Counted from the first letter of the stretch, positions 37,046 through 51,000 are shown. The stretch: DNA of 64,000 nucleotides from Malurus cyaneus samueli (GCA_009741485.1 CM019216.1:43535931-43599930); one strand, 5' to 3'. Translations and numbers: made by a program. The notes: generated from the sequence alone by a model not told the origin.

Positions 37046-38640
37046 TCTGTGTAGATAATGTAAAAGGTACTTTGATTATGTATAATTAAGTGTGGGGAGA
37101 ACTTATCACTCATTTATCATAAGATTGATGACCCTGACTTGCAGGCTGCATTGGGTTTAACTGGGGAGTGTGGAGGTGACAATTCCCACTGCTCATCTCA
37201 CTTCTGACCATGCTGGGTTTCTGTCCTTCTCACAGAACAATGAATAAAACCTGTGCTGACTGCTCAGCCACCCTCATTTGCAGCCACAGCTACCACAAAA
37301 CACTGCCAGTTTCGATTTCTATCAGCCAACTTGGGAAACAACTCCAAGAAAAGGAAAGAGGCAACACCCACAAGCCTGAGAGCAACGCAAAGTGGGCAGC
37401 TGAAAGCAGCAGTTTGTCATTAAAAACTCTGAATGGACAAAGGGGCTGATGAACGGAAGTGGGATGGAAAATTATTTGAAAATGTGTTTTACATATTCTG
37501 TCTGGGTTGCCACTAGATTTATTTTCTGTCTGATATGAACAACTTTTAATCTCAGCATTTGATGTGGAAAAATTTTTCTGTCTCCAGGTTCTAGTTGTGT
37601 TTGTTCACCATTAGTGCCACCAAAACCTGAAGCAGGCACACAGTTTTAAATATTCCCCTGAAAATGCAAGGAGAAAGGTCAATTACACTGAATTACTTCA
37701 TGGTGTTAACAGGATGATAAGAAATTCCTTTTTCATTGGTTGTGTCAGGTTTAGATGGGTACAGACCACTTTCAAAGGAAAACAACAACGGCATCTATAA
37801 CTGGGAAAATACATTAGCAAAACAGAATAAGACTCTTCACCAGCCCATGAAAAGCCATGGAGAACTAGGACCAGATGCCTTTTGGCTGGCTCACACAGCC
37901 ACTGCCACAACAACTGGCTGACTCCTGGCACTTCTACACCCCTCTGGTTGAGTAGCCAGTGCAGTCCTGTCCCACATCTCACAACAAATATTCCTCAGAA
38001 ATGTCTGTTTCAACACTGGTGCTTTTCATGAGATGGTCACTTGAAAGTACACAGTTAACTGATGCTCAGCCATGCTGGAAAGACACTTCAAAGCTCTGTA
38101 CAAATGTGTCTTCACTGTTTCTGCACTCACTATAAATGTGTCTGGAAACACATCCTCCACCAAAATCGCAGCAAATGTATGGGGGCTTTTATAAAAATAA
38201 AATACTGCATGAGTTTTAGGCCTTGCCTAGAATAAACTGTGAATGCCAAAGCTCTCTTGCCCCCAGTCTTCTGCTTTGCTGTCTAGGTTGCCCTTTGTTC
38301 ATCTGTGACTTCAGCACCTTCTGCTTGTGAGATTAATTTTCTGTATTTCTGTATGTGTGTGTGTACACAACAGGTTTCATGTGCATTGTATACACACAAC
38401 ATGCATCATGGGCTTCAGGCAGATACAGGGAAATGTGCATTATTTCTGATCAGGCAAGCACCACAGAGCAAGGCTATGATAATTATTTGCCCTATGATTA
38501 AGCCAAGTGATTCATTGTATGGGAACCAGGAAATTTAAATTATACCTTATTTTCAGCTCTTTGAGCAAGTGTGAATTTTTTCTGGCTAAATATTTTAAAG
38601 GTTATGTTCATTTTATCATAGTTTTCATTCCGTTTGCTTT
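37046..38640. other. Non-coding stretch, no gene seen
   Basis: Mixed sequence with a short GT-type run near 38352-38364 ('gtgtgtgtgt') followed by 'acacaac'. Overlapping open frames at 37698-37982 and 37736-37921 are on opposite strands and not recognised. Confidence 0.55.
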
Positions 38641-38641
38641 A

Positions 38642-38710
38642 TTTTTTTTTTTTTTTTTTTTTTTTTTTCTTTTAGGGTGCTTTCTCCTAAAAAAAAAATA
38701 AAAAAAGAAA
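38642..38710. repeat. Poly-T run of 27 followed by A-rich sequence
   Basis: T27 at 38642-38668, then 'cttttagggtgctttctcct' and an A run of about 10 with further A-rich sequence. On the plus strand the T run plus 'cttttag' forms an extreme polypyrimidine-AG that could act as a splice acceptor. It could equally be the poly-A tail of a minus-strand processed copy, but no body is recognisable on its left side. Confidence 0.85.
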
Positions 38711-40392
38711 GAGAGGAGAACCAATTATTTTTAAAAATGCAAGGCAATGAGGCTTAAATAATACATCAGCATTTAATGAAATTAAAACTTTATCTGATTT
38801 AAACAGAACTATGTTCAGTATTTGATACAATGGGGGAACCGCTTTTGGCATTCACACAAAGGGGTATGAGAAACAGGTCTTTTATTATAGAAACAATAAC
38901 TCCATTACATGCAATCTTGCATATTCAACATAAAAAAATCCCCAACTTTTTAAAGATGCTTCTTTGCTCCAGCCAAACTATGCACAAAGGAAGTTCTTAA
39001 TATGAAACTTTATTGAAGAGGCTGTGGTCCCACTTCCTCACAGTATATAGTTTGCTACTGCCTTAAAATACCTGGTAACAGAGAGAATTATTAAAATAGT
39101 TAGATTTAATAGAACACACCTGGAATACTGTTCCAACCTGCAGAGTTCAAACTGATTTCAAGAAACACTGTAATCACAGAAGATGGCACTATCCAAAAAG
39201 TCAGAAGGTTATTTGTTTCAAGCTGCTCTAATCATTTCTCTCTAGGTATTTGCTGAAGGAGGAGTAACCTTTGCTTAAACACCAGTCTCCTTCCACAGCA
39301 GAAATAAAACATTTCAAATACAGACTCTGTATGGACAATCTCTTGAACATATCAGGGACATCATCCAACAAGGAACTTTCCCTTCATTGTTTGACTTCTA
39401 AATCATCACCTTATTTGAAGCCAGTTACTGAAATGTGTAATCACAAGTCCATATATTTCTGTCCCGATTTGGCTTGGCTGTGAAAAAGAGCAGCCTCTAT
39501 CCCTCATTATACTAATTCTCAATTTCAGAGGAGAAGCCAAATATCAGGATAAACATAACTTATGTTTTATTAATGCAAATCCCCTTTTTGACAGCTGGGA
39601 AACTGTGTGCAATTCATTTTTTAATAAATTTAACAAAGATAAGCATAAAATGAATATAATTTTTAGGGCTGACCTAAAACTGGCTAATTCAAGTGCCTGA
39701 ACTGAAACAAAAAACAGGGCTTTTCAGATTAAAGGCTGACAGCCTGTAGCTTATGCTGAAGCCAGACCTGATCCTCATTCTTACAAGGAAATATTTCCCA
39801 GACATGCAATGTCCCTGGAGGTTCTAGCATTGCACACCATTCTCTTCAGAGGCAGTTGAAGCCTTCATCTCCCACCCTTCTCATACCTTGTATTTTCCAA
39901 AGCTGAGAACACTAGTTCATACAAAGGAGATTTAAGACTCAAAACTCCTGTAAAATTGGTAATTTTAAATTCAGTGATAATCACCTGTTACTGGGCAAAT
40001 ACATCTTTTGCACTGGCAAATTCTGCCTTTTTTTCAGTACATAAGCATCTGTGCAAAATGCCTTAGGCTTCACTGAGTATTTTTCTTCATAATGTAAATT
40101 CTTCCTGCTGTATTTATCCTTCTGTGGCAAATTAATACTACAGATCCTTTGTAATTAGAATTTGGGTTTCAGCTTAATTGCAAAAGAATGTAGTTACTTT
40201 ATCTTGAGAGATTATATTATACAGCTCATGTTTCGCCAATAATAACAGAGGAACACACCCTCTGTTCTGAGAATTGATCAAATAGCAGCCTACAGCTTAT
40301 TTATGCACTGGGGGTTTTAGCAGGTTTAATGACTGCACTATAGGACCTGGTCACTTAAATAACTATATTATTCAAATATGTCTACATTCTTT
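38711..40392. other. Non-coding stretch, no gene seen
   Basis: AT-rich, with no recognised repeat family or exon. The 70-codon plus frame at 39271-39483 is not recognisable. Confidence 0.55.
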
Positions 40393-40413
40393 AAAAAAAA
40401 AAAAAAAAAAAAA
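40393..40413. repeat. Poly-A run of 21
   Basis: An A homopolymer of 21 with no retroposon body recognised upstream. Probably a simple repeat. Confidence 0.9.
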
Positions 40414-42544
40414 GTGTTCTGACCAGCTTCTCATATGTTCATAAACTGTCATAAAAGTTAAAGCAGTGTACAAACAATATGTGGACTAGTCTTAAATAGT
40501 AGAAGACAAAAATATCTAAATGTTGTTCCCTGTACAGATTTCAACTTTATCTGGACTAAAGTGCAGAGTTCTGTGGACAAAATTCATATATTCCAAACTC
40601 CATGCTCAGCAAATTATGTACTCAGTTTGCCAAGTACTTCTAATCATCATGTTTTGGAATGTGCTTTTCTGTTTATTAATGGTCTTTAAAAAACCATCCC
40701 TGGCCTCAGCACCTTTCCAATGAAGCCACTGACAAATTTGCTCTGATGTCAGTAAGGTGTCTGCCTTCTTGTTTTTATGCTGTATACGTATTTTCTAGAA
40801 CTGCTGAATTATAAAATGCATGGTATGGAAAATTATATTTATTTTCATTAAATTAGTTCCATATTACTGTAAGCTTCCTTTATGCATTGTCATTTTAATT
40901 GCGTCCACCCCTTTTTAGAGCACTGTAGTAACTGTTTTGCCCTGTGAGAGCAAGTCCTGGGAAATGTTTGACTCAGAAATAAGACAGAACTTGTAAAAGA
41001 ACACAAAGTACATGTGGCACACAACATCTACACCCAAAAATGTTGTGTTAAGAAAATACAAGGCTCCTTCCAGTAGTTCTTGTTAAAAAGACTTTTCTTT
41101 ACCTTGACAAACAGTTTTAAGCAGCAAATATTTTTGTGGGAGCTTGCCAGTTAAGAGATGGGAAAAAAGGGATATGTATGACAAATTCCTCATTTCAAAT
41201 CATGCAAATAATTGGCTCCATGGGGTGCTTATTCTAGAGAGAATTTTCAAAACCTTCAAGAGGGTACTTTTAGATTTAAAATGTGAGGTAAAGCAGTGAG
41301 AAGGAATGAGAAAGTAAGACCTATAGGAAATTGGAGAAATGCTAGGTCTGTGTATTTTGGAGTAGAAACTATTGAAATTGCAATCAAACTGAAGAAAACA
41401 TTCAAAGGGTTTTTTTTTCTAATATCTTCTGTAATACATGATGCTCCTTCAGGCAAAAATCTTTTCAGAGCTGCCATGCTGTAAATCTTCCCAGATTACT
41501 CCTGTTTCACTGAGGTGGCTCATAAAATCAAACTAGCTGAGCAATTATTAAACAAATCCATGATTTCACAGGGAATGTGCTGGGATGTATTCACTTGCTG
41601 CTTTGTGTCTAATGAGCAACTGAATGCAGCAGAATTTGAGTTTCCAATCTGAATTAAAGACCAATTCACTGACAGTTTAATCCATGTTAGCTATTTCAGC
41701 CAAAGTTTGATCGTATTAAAGATGTGCTATGTTAGGGTCCAGTCATATCTTGAGAATACCATTCCCCAGGGAGAAAGACTCCGTATTTTGCTGAGTTTCT
41801 GGAAGTGAGCATGGGACCAGTCCAGTGCCTTCTGTAACAGCATTGTACCAGGCTCTGTGCAAACATAGGAGTTAGGGTGAAATCCTGACCCTCTCCAAGA
41901 TGCAAACCTTTCGTTCTCTGGTCACCATTTGACAAGAGGCAAGAAGGAGCTCAGTTGCAGAAAAGAGATAATAAAATCTAATTTCCCCATCTGAACCTAG
42001 AAATTCTCTTCTTTAAAAAAGGAACACACAAAGAGCTGGGATTCCCATGTTTGGAAAGAGGTATGGGAAGAATAAAGTGCCATGATGTATCCTCATATAC
42101 TGCCAAGAGGAGACCCTGTGTTGGAAGGGGATTGCACCTTGCCCTTGGGTCCACCTCTCTTTTCAAGAAGAGGTGAGAAGAAGTTCCCTGAGTGTTGCTG
42201 GACTTTTGTGTAATAGTGTCAGCATTCACCTGTTCAGTTTTATTCTTCAAAAGGAAACCAGGACATAAGTTTGTATTGATTCTTTGAGGAACCAATGTCC
42301 CCAAAAGAATAACGTTGACAGAGGGCATCCTGGATCCAAGGCACAGACAGCTGACATAATTTCTTGCCATGGTCTTCAATTTTGATTTAGTTAAACATTA
42401 ACATTTTGCCAAATCCCCAAAGTCCTCAATGAAGAAACTTTTCTGAAGGAAAGTTGGCCTCCTAATTGTTTTGTGAAACCCAATGAATCTACTATAGCTC
42501 ACAGCATTGGGTCATCTTGTCTGATTCACAGCCTATCTTCACAC
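40414..42544. other. Non-coding stretch, no gene seen
   Basis: No recognised exons or repeats. The 133-codon minus-strand frame at 41978-42379 is among the longer ones but shows no domain I know. No plus-strand frame of note competes with it, so it has slightly more merit than most. Confidence 0.45.
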
Positions 42545-42628
42545 AAATCAGGTAAATCCTCACCTAATGTATTTAAAAATCAGGTTAATGTATTTAAAAA
42601 TCAGGTAAATCCTCACCTAATGTATGTA
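42545..42628. repeat. Three-copy tandem repeat with one shortened copy
   Basis: Copies begin at 42545, 42577 and 42598 with 'aaatcaggt'. Copies 1 and 3 read on with 'aaatcctcacctaatgtat'. The middle copy lacks the 11 bases 'aaatcctcacc' and is 21 bp instead of 32 bp. The last copy fades after 'aatgtatgta'. This is a local duplication with later internal deletion. Confidence 0.93.
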
Positions 42629-43204
42629 CAATTTTTGATATAGACAAAACAAGCTGAAGTTTTAAGAAGCAATAACTAATAAAGATTTTCAAAACCGTTA
42701 CTTTTCTTCCCCTAGTGCAGACATGATGCAAACGTTAAATGTTCCTTTTTGATAAATCACTTTTCCTAGAGACAGTGCTTGAGTACTGTGACCACTATGC
42801 TGCCCAATTTGTACTACTGTCTTCCTAAACTCTGATCAGGTTCTAGCAATCTGTGGTCAAATGGGCTTAATTGATCAACAAGATCAAGAGTCACTAATTG
42901 ATTTCCTTCTTTTGTAAGAATACTTCACCATGTGTTTTTTCAAGTCAATTGTAAATTATCAATAGTCATTGTATAGGCCAGACATTGTTCCCCACACTGT
43001 TCCCCACTCTGCGTCTTTAAACCATATCACGATGTGTCAATGTTGAAAACTGGGGAAGTAATGTGAGGTAAGGTCAAAAAAAACACCGAGATAAAACCGA
43101 GACAAAGGACTGTCCTCTCAGATTCACTCATGGATTTCTAATTTAGCTACTTCTTGCATTTCACACTCAAGGATGTAAGAGATGTGATGATGATAGTTTA
43201 TCAC
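42629..43204. other. Non-coding stretch, nothing recognised
   Basis: Ordinary AT-rich sequence before the CR1 remnant. A small tandem 'cactgttccccac'/'ctgttccccact' pair is present near 42994-43009. Nothing else is visible. Confidence 0.55.
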
Positions 43205-43328
43205 CTGATCCAGCTGAAAATTGCTCTGCTTGTGCAGGAAGAATTGGACTAAATGACCTTTTTAGGTCCCTTCCAGCTCAAATAGATTTGATGGAATCAA
43301 TATGATTCTGTGATCCTATGATTCTATG
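43205..43328 (+). mobile_element. CR1 LINE 3' end
   Basis: 'aattggactaaatgaccttt' and 'ttaggtcccttccagctcaa' correspond to CR1 'gttggactagatgacctttaaaggtcccttccaacccaa', and the tail 'gattctgtgatcctatgatt' plus 'ctatg' shows three to four units of the terminal 8-bp repeat. It is 5'-truncated to about 125 bp, non-coding, with a small insertion ('tagatttgatggaatcaat') before the tail. Confidence 0.93.
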
Positions 43329-46300
43329 TTTAGCTAAAAAAGGCATTACCCGCATCCAGTTTGTGTCACATGCCAGGACCCCTAAATAGTCTTTATGAAC
43401 TGGACTGATCAGATACCTTAGGCAGCATTTGATAAATGTTTGGCATTTTGAGTAGGTTGCCTTCCAGGGAAATTTCCCAGTAATCCATACAGAATTCCTA
43501 TTTTACTTGTACAATGTTCATACTTGTGAGGACTTTTCCTACCACACGGGTTGTTTGAGAGCATGGCATTCTCTAGTGCCCAAATCATTTTCACTTTGCA
43601 AGAGACTTTCGACTTTCACTTTCTATGTGAGACAAAAGCGAAGGCCAGTACTAGTTATCTTCCTAATATAGGTAAAGCCAAAAAAGCAAAAAAAAATACC
43701 TATCTTATCTAAGATGCATCTGCAAAGGCACGTTCTGAAAGATGCTAAGAATTTACCACTACTGCAACTCAACAAAATGAGCAGATCAAACCTGCTGAAT
43801 GTCAGCAGGATTAATATAAATGTTCACATCAATCAGTGGTATTTATTTACTCCTTCCACAAAGAGAAAAGATGAAAGAGAGAAAATGAAAATACTGAAAA
43901 TCCTAGATTTAAAATTAAGGAGAGCTAAAGGATTGCTCTTTAAAGTAACCCACAAATTCTTAGAGAACATTCCACTCTGTGTGTAGAGGAATTTTAAAGC
44001 AAAATAAAATAAATCTTTTTTTATCATTTTCAGAAGTATAAAATGTAGTATCTGACCACATTCACAAGAGTTACATTCTTTTATATTTTATGTTTCCATT
44101 ATTGTGCATTATTCCTCTAAGAATCAATTTTAGCAGCGCTGATGGTTTAAATTCAGCATAAAAATAAAATTCAGCAAATGTCATGGCAGCATACCAACCA
44201 TTTAATGTCAGGTTTCCTTATGTTCAGCACTTAGCTGAAGCTTCCCATCCATCAATTAGACAATTTTGGTATATTCTGTTTGTAATTAAAAATAAATCAT
44301 TTGTGATAGGTATTGTTCTGTTGGAAGGATTGCCCCTTCATGTACCCACCTCAGTACCTATGCTTGTATGTGCATTTTTTCAGTTTTCTGGTATTACTCA
44401 CTATCATCATAACTAAGGAGTTTCTTACTATGGAGATTTTGCACTTAATACACAGTTATGCACGTGGACCCATGCAGAGGGACAATCTATATCCCAGCAA
44501 GTCTACAAAACTCTATAGAGTCAGCCTGCAAACACTCTAATCACAGAGTGAAACCTTAAATAAGTGTGAGGAGGCCACACCAATTAAGACAGGAAGCAGA
44601 GTGTTTAACATTACCCAGGGGCTCAGGAGGAAAAGAGGGGTGACGTGAAAAACAGAAGGAATAGGAATGCATGGGTGGAGTGAGCTGAAGAAGATATTGT
44701 TGCTGTAACAGGCTATGAGAAAGCTGCAAAAAGAAAATATTTAAGCCCCATGGTGACCTTTAATTCTGATCCCAGTGTAGACTCCTTGCCTGCACTGGAA
44801 CCTCTCACCACCACAATGAGAATCAGCCAGCAAGTGACATTCAGGGCAGACTTCCTGAAATCAGGATGGCTCTGATTTTGAACTGTACTCACACAATCTG
44901 TAGAAACATAACTTCATACAGGCACCCAAAGGATTCTGAATAGCTGTGAATATCTACTAGAGTTATTACACATTTATCTTCAGCTCACTATGATTAAGTA
45001 TACAGTATCTGTACACTGACAGCTGGCATCCAGGGCAAATAATTACACTCTGCTCTCATTAGAATAGCCCTTTGCCAACATAAGCTGGAGAGCACTATCT
45101 TCATTCAAATGCTCATTCTTGAAAATCACAATTTTTGCTGTTGTATTCTTTGGAGTTTGTTTGATGTCATGACAATTTAATTTGAATAGTAATTAATTCA
45201 AGGCTAAACAGCAGCAAAACTCCTTTTAATTATTCAGGCCTAAAAAACACACAGATACAACATTTTGTTTCAATATCTTTGTTAGTTTTATGGCTTTCAG
45301 ACAAAAGTTTTCCATGAAGTCTGATTGCTTCATCAAAACGGCATGATTTCGAGCTATCTGCCATCCTACACATTCTTGAAATTGCAGAATAATGAACGGC
45401 ATCACCACAGACTAAGGCAAGTGTAATCTGTAAAACATTTTTTTGGGTGAAATATATTTATGACTCGTCAATGTTCACTGCCATACACTGTAGACTTCAA
45501 AGCACAGAGCTGGTCCTGGAAAGTTTTACAGCATGAGGTGTGAAATCTGAAATACCACAAGGACAAACAGCTCAGCCCAGACTTGTCTGAATCCACAAAA
45601 CTCCCTGTAAACAGAAAGGATTGTCCATATGAAACTAAGTAATAACAACAATACTCTCATATCTTATTGCTTTTGTTTAAACTGTTATGCAGTGAAAGTG
45701 ACCTTTAATAATGTAGTAAGAAGACATCCCTCTGATTTTGTCATTTAATTCCATTTTGCTTTGGTTGGGGTGCCCCAGTCTGTGTGTAAACAAATGCAGG
45801 ATTTTTTTTTTCTAAAATCATAAGGAAAGGGTTGATTAAGCAGGGTTTAGGAAGCTGGCAAGGAAGCAATGCTGTTCAGCTTTTCCTGTGTGCATCAAGG
45901 CTGCCAGTCATTGCATCAGTGGGGCATGGGTGATTTGAAATCATATCATCACTGTATCAGGGTCACTTCACTCCTAATTTGTAGAATCACATTTGCAGCA
46001 GGTATAATTCTAGACTGCTTAAGTCATTTGTACATAGTGACAGGTTCTGCTTGCACACTGATTTTTCATGATCTCCTTACTTTAAAACTGTATCACAGTT
46101 TCACTGGGCTTCCTAACTGCTTGAGCTATAACATTTAGGTGAGGATTTATCTTCTCCAGCTTCAGCATTTTTCACTAATAGCATTGATGCCTGGCAATCT
46201 CTTCCAGCCAGTGCAATGAAAACTGTCTGGATGTACAGCATACAAAGTATTCTTGTGCAGAAACATCCTCCCAGTGCTCATCAGGCCAAAAGCTATTTCC

Positions 46301-47134
46301 TTTCTGTTTACTCACATCCATGGAAATGAATGAACACTGTAATGAAAGGAAAGCCTTCGTCTTAAAGGGCAGCCTGTCATTAAATTTTATTTTATGCTTT
46401 TTTTTTTTTTCTCTCAGTCCTCTGTCCTAACTCTAAAATACAATTCTCTAAGCATATACAATTTCAGGAACACCTGAAGGTATGCTCTAAAGAAATGTTA
46501 TTGTCTAAAACACTTTGGTAGTGTTGTTATATGTGTGAACTGAAAAGCAAAACAAGTGCAATATAATAAATGCTGCTCATACTGTTAATAAGAAAATGTG
46601 AATATATACATAATATTCTGCATTCATAGTGTCTGAGACTGAAAATGCAAAATAATTAGGCCAAACCAGTTTGTTTTAAAAAGACCAAAACAATTTGTTT
46701 TAAAGAGGCTCCAATTTCCTGTTGTTTTAAACAGAGTATCCCTTTCCAAAATAAAAACTTGCTGCAATGTTGTAATGCTTTGCTTCTGTCATGTTTCTCT
46801 TTTTTTTTAAGGCTGATTGTTGAAATACAAACAGCATCCTGATTTCTTCTGTATCTGAAAAGGTATATGAAAAAGTGGTACCCATAGTGGAATTTCTCAG
46901 CTTCTCTAGTTAAAGTCAGATGCTTAAGGCTGTTTAACACAATTAGAGCCAGATGCTCTCAATCATGTACAAAATTCCTTTGATATCCATGAAGACTAAA
47001 AAAGAATCTTGTTTTCTTTTTATAAGGAATTTCAAAAGGTCTGCTTTTTAAGGCCGACTTCTAACTTTCTAAGGGGTCCCACAAATAAAAATACTTTTTA
47101 CTTCAGGGTCCATTAACATTTAGCACGTCTCCCC
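43329..47134. other. Non-coding stretch, no gene seen
   Basis: About 3.8 kb with no recognised gene. It includes a T run of 13 at 46398-46410 followed by 'ctctcag', an acceptor-like word without a convincing frame behind it. Frames at 43714-43986 and 43833-44027 lie on opposite strands over the same DNA. The rest is AT-rich background. Confidence 0.55.
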
Positions 47135-47150
47135 TTTTTTTTTTTTTTTT
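47135..47150. repeat. Poly-T run of 16
   Basis: A T homopolymer of 16 between 'cgtctcccc' and 'cggaaac'. No retroposon body recognised beside it. Confidence 0.9.
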
Positions 47151-47693
47151 CGGAAACAATGTAGAGCACAAACTAACAAGGACGAGTAAACAAGACTTTT
47201 CAACTTTTTTATGCAGCCACAGGGAAAACACTAATACATCAATGTTTTGTGACACCATCATGGAAAGTACAGTTTCAGATAGAAAAGGCCACTGATGTAG
47301 GATGCTGCTATTTTAGGTGTTATAAAGAGATTTTGTCTTACTTAAGAAAATATCTCCTCCACTTAAAACTACCAAGATAAAAATAGAAGTGGAAACCACA
47401 CAGTTTCCAGGCTCTTTGCTTTAACTTTCGTAAGTCCATAATGATATGAACTCAGTAGAATCATATCAGTGCAACTCTGTATAAGAGAAGGCTCAGGTCT
47501 AATGTGCCTGCTGGGAAACAAGGGAGAAATAATTAATTAAAAAATAATTAACAGAAAAGAAAAATTCATAAAGAAGTATAAAGCACCATCAGGTAAATTA
47601 AGGGGTCAGCTCTGGAAAGCATAGATTTCAATTATCATCTCCCCAGAAGTTTACTTTGCTCTGTTGTCCAAGACCTCTTTCCCCAGAGAGCAA
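47151..47693. other. Non-coding stretch, nothing recognised
   Basis: AT-rich sequence including 'aattaattaaaaaataatta' at about 47530. No exon or repeat family seen. Confidence 0.55.
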
Positions 47694-48045
47694 AAACAAA
47701 CTATGTGGTTGTGTCACAGCCATTTTGTTGAAGGTTTGGCCTATATTTGACGGAACTTGAGGGAAGCTTTATCTGAACTCTGAGACTGTCAGTGCAGTGT
47801 CTGGAGTTCCCAGCTGCTGACTCCCTGCTGGGGAAGGAGGATCCAGCACAGGGGCCAACCAAACATCTTGGGGCAAAAAGTGTCCAAAACTGCCATGGGG
47901 GGATTAGGCAAGCTCATCTGCCCCAGCTCTGTGAAGTAGAGATGCACATGGACACATAAAGCTCTCTATCAAATGATGGTGAGATCAGAGATGGGTTTGA
48001 GCTGCTGTGGCTGTGCCCATCCTTGAGGGCTGTTTTATTTAACTC
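47694..48045. other. GC-richer patch, unknown
   Basis: About 350 bp of higher GC than the flanks, with 'tcccagctgctgactccctg' near 47810 and 'tgccatggggggattaggc' near 47892. No open frame of 60 codons covers it. It may be an old LTR or other repeat fragment, or a regulatory element. I cannot assign it. Confidence 0.25.
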
Positions 48046-51000
48046 CAGGCACAATTCCTCTGTAGCTGCCAGCTAGAAACACTTCTCATACTCAGCACTA
48101 AGGCACCAATCACTCCACAGCAGATGTTATAAAACTATTTTAGAATCACAATAGATTTAATTAAGAGTATTGTTTATGCTTAATTAGGTTCATGCTGGTC
48201 TTGGAGGGTTTTTTGATGGAGTAGATTCTGAAAGATGTCTAATGTAATTATCTCCAAATAACTGTGCCTGTTGCTCACCCTTACTGAAAACTGCAGTGAT
48301 ATTTATTTACTAAATCCAGAAGCCATTAATATGGTAGGGCAATTATACTATTTATTCATTTTAACCTGTAGCTTGGGGTTTGAGGAAGTTGAGGCCTGTT
48401 TGGGGAGGTACATTTAAAATCCCCCAGGTTGTTTTGAAATAGTTCATAAAACACTTGTAATGCAGCAAAGTAAATGATACCAAACTCCTTAGAAGGGTAA
48501 AACATCAGACAAAAATATCTGTGTCTCAGTTCCAAACTTATCATTGTAGAAGAATTACAACTATGTCTTCAATGAGATTTTATAACTAGACCTGATTAAA
48601 TTCCGTAGTCTGATTGCTTATATGAGTTGGAACTTACCAAGGGCAGAAAATTGTGTTTGAGAAAAAATAAATTCAGAATTTTTGAGAAATTTCACTTAAA
48701 AGAGGGATATGTTACTGATATTTTCTGAGCTTCCTACTTAATTTTCATTTTAGAATTTCATCCTGAATTTCTCTGTTTCATTTCTGTGGGAAATCCCAAA
48801 CCAGCCCTGCCACATGGCACCCCTGCCAATGCCCTGCCCAGAACGCACATCCACTGCGTGAGGTCCCGTTGCTTTAGACTGATTTACAGAAGCCACAATG
48901 TGACCTGCTGCAGGATCACTGTTTATTTGACTCAAGGCTTCAAACAGATGCCTTCATTCTTTGACAGGAGGAAAAAACACAGCACACTGCACACATGTTC
49001 CCAGCACAGCACACATATGCCAGCATTCAGTGCACTGTCTTTTCTGGGTAAAGCCATAACCTCAGAAAAAATATCTCTCCCCCCTCTTAAAAAATTAAGA
49101 AATACTTAAGTGAAGCAGTTGTTTAAAAAAGGAAATGTTCTTATATTACAGCTGAGAGAGGAGGGAGAAAAAGATTATGTTCTGTCTTGTGCAGCCACAC
49201 ACCATGTCAAAGAGAAGGAACAAATGATGCCATGAAATTGCCTAAAAACTGCCATTTCCCATGAAACACGTTAAGGTTGGCTAATTTCTAATTCTTTCTC
49301 TTTAAAAAATAAGAAACATGGCTACAGTTTTTTCATCAGAGAAACAAAGATGAATATTTCCATCTTTTTTTTTAAGCTTATTTTGTGTTTGACTGAGAAA
49401 TGACTGGGAAATTCTGTGGTTTAAACATGCAGCACCTACAGAGAGAGGAAGGAAGGTCTCCCAAGAAGCTGGAGTGAATTCAATCAGCCCACTTCAACAG
49501 CTGGAGAGAATACTTGCTCACAAGTTTCCAGGAGGTGGCATATGCATGTCTCCAAGTAATAACTCACAGGAAAGCACAATTTATCATTGAGGTGACTGCT
49601 CATCACAGATCCCAGAAAGATGAAAGGTTGCCTATTACTTTAGCACACCTTTACTCTACTTCTGCCACCTTGAAAAGCAGCAGTTGGCCAGTTGTCTTAG
49701 ATACCAAAGTGCCAAAAGTGATTTTGGGCAGGGAATCCATTTGCACAGACATACCTGTGTTAGCACAGAATTAAACTTCTGAAGGACAGACCTTCAGAGG
49801 CAGAGCTGTCTCCAGCATTTCCTCCTTACAGTGTGGTGTCTGTTGCAAATCCTCCTTGCAAACCGCAGGCTTTCCTGCATTCAAAACACAGGGAATCCAT
49901 CAACACAAACTCCGTCTTTGGAGCAGACATCCAACTTCTAAGCTTAATCATCATTATTTTGCTTAGGTCCCATTCTGGATCTGTCCCATTACACTCATGC
50001 AAAAGCATTTCAAAATTTTTTTCCATCAGAACAGTAACATATACTTCCCCTTTAAAATATGGCCAACAGAACATTTTAATATTTCAAGAATGAGAACAAC
50101 ACACATAACTGTGGGAAAGAAATTAAATCATGTTCTTGACATAACCCTTCAAGCCACCTAAGGCATTCCCTATGTCTGATTTGGAGTCAGGATGAGTGCT
50201 TTACACAGAAGTTTGTCTTGCACTTGAATATGTGTTATTTCATCAGCATTCTCTTCTACACTCTTTCTTTCTTTGCCAGAATGTGAGTGACTACATAAAG
50301 TGGAAGCAGTGAAGAATCAAAGGCTCCTATCCTGCAGAAGCATTTGTAGCAAATGAGACTAAAATGCATGGCAAGGTCCAGGGGAGTTAAAGGATTTCTT
50401 GACATGAGGATCTAACAACACACTTTAATTCAAACCTTTCAGAGGAGGAGGCTGACCCTTTCCTGGGAATGACATTGAAACAATTCTCACTTTGAGACCT
50501 TTTAAGATGCTTAAACAAGAATTACATATATCAAAGTTCACCTTCCTTGTGGAAGGAAGTTAGGTGATAGGAAGCACCTATCAGAGCTGCTTCAGAAGCA
50601 AAGTGCCCATCTGCTCAGTGGGACCAGACCACGAGGTTGAACTGTTGAACTTATGTCAACATAAATCCTACTGAGTTGAGAGGAGTACACATCCTCATCC
50701 ACCCACAGCTCTTGGGGGACCAGTCTCAAGTGTTTAAATCAGATGACCATTAAAATACAGCCATATACCCTATCTACATGAATGTGTGATTTGGTCTGCA
50801 GTACTCTTGCAGCTTATATGATGTCATTTCATTTGTATAGAAATTATGATCTTTAAAATAGCTGACAATAACTGATAAACACAGTTTAAGGGTGGTGGAG
50901 ATGCAGTTCTGGAAATGTTTTGTGCTTGCAGCTTACTCGTTTCTGCCTCTACAAAATGTTGAGCTCTCTTTAAATCCTCTCACTTCATTCCTCCATGCAG

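Noticed and set aside
39801..39830. Extra CR1 fragment suggested by 'gtccctggaggttctag'
   Set aside because: Only one CR1-like word is present, without the flanking words in order or the terminal repeat, so it is likely chance.
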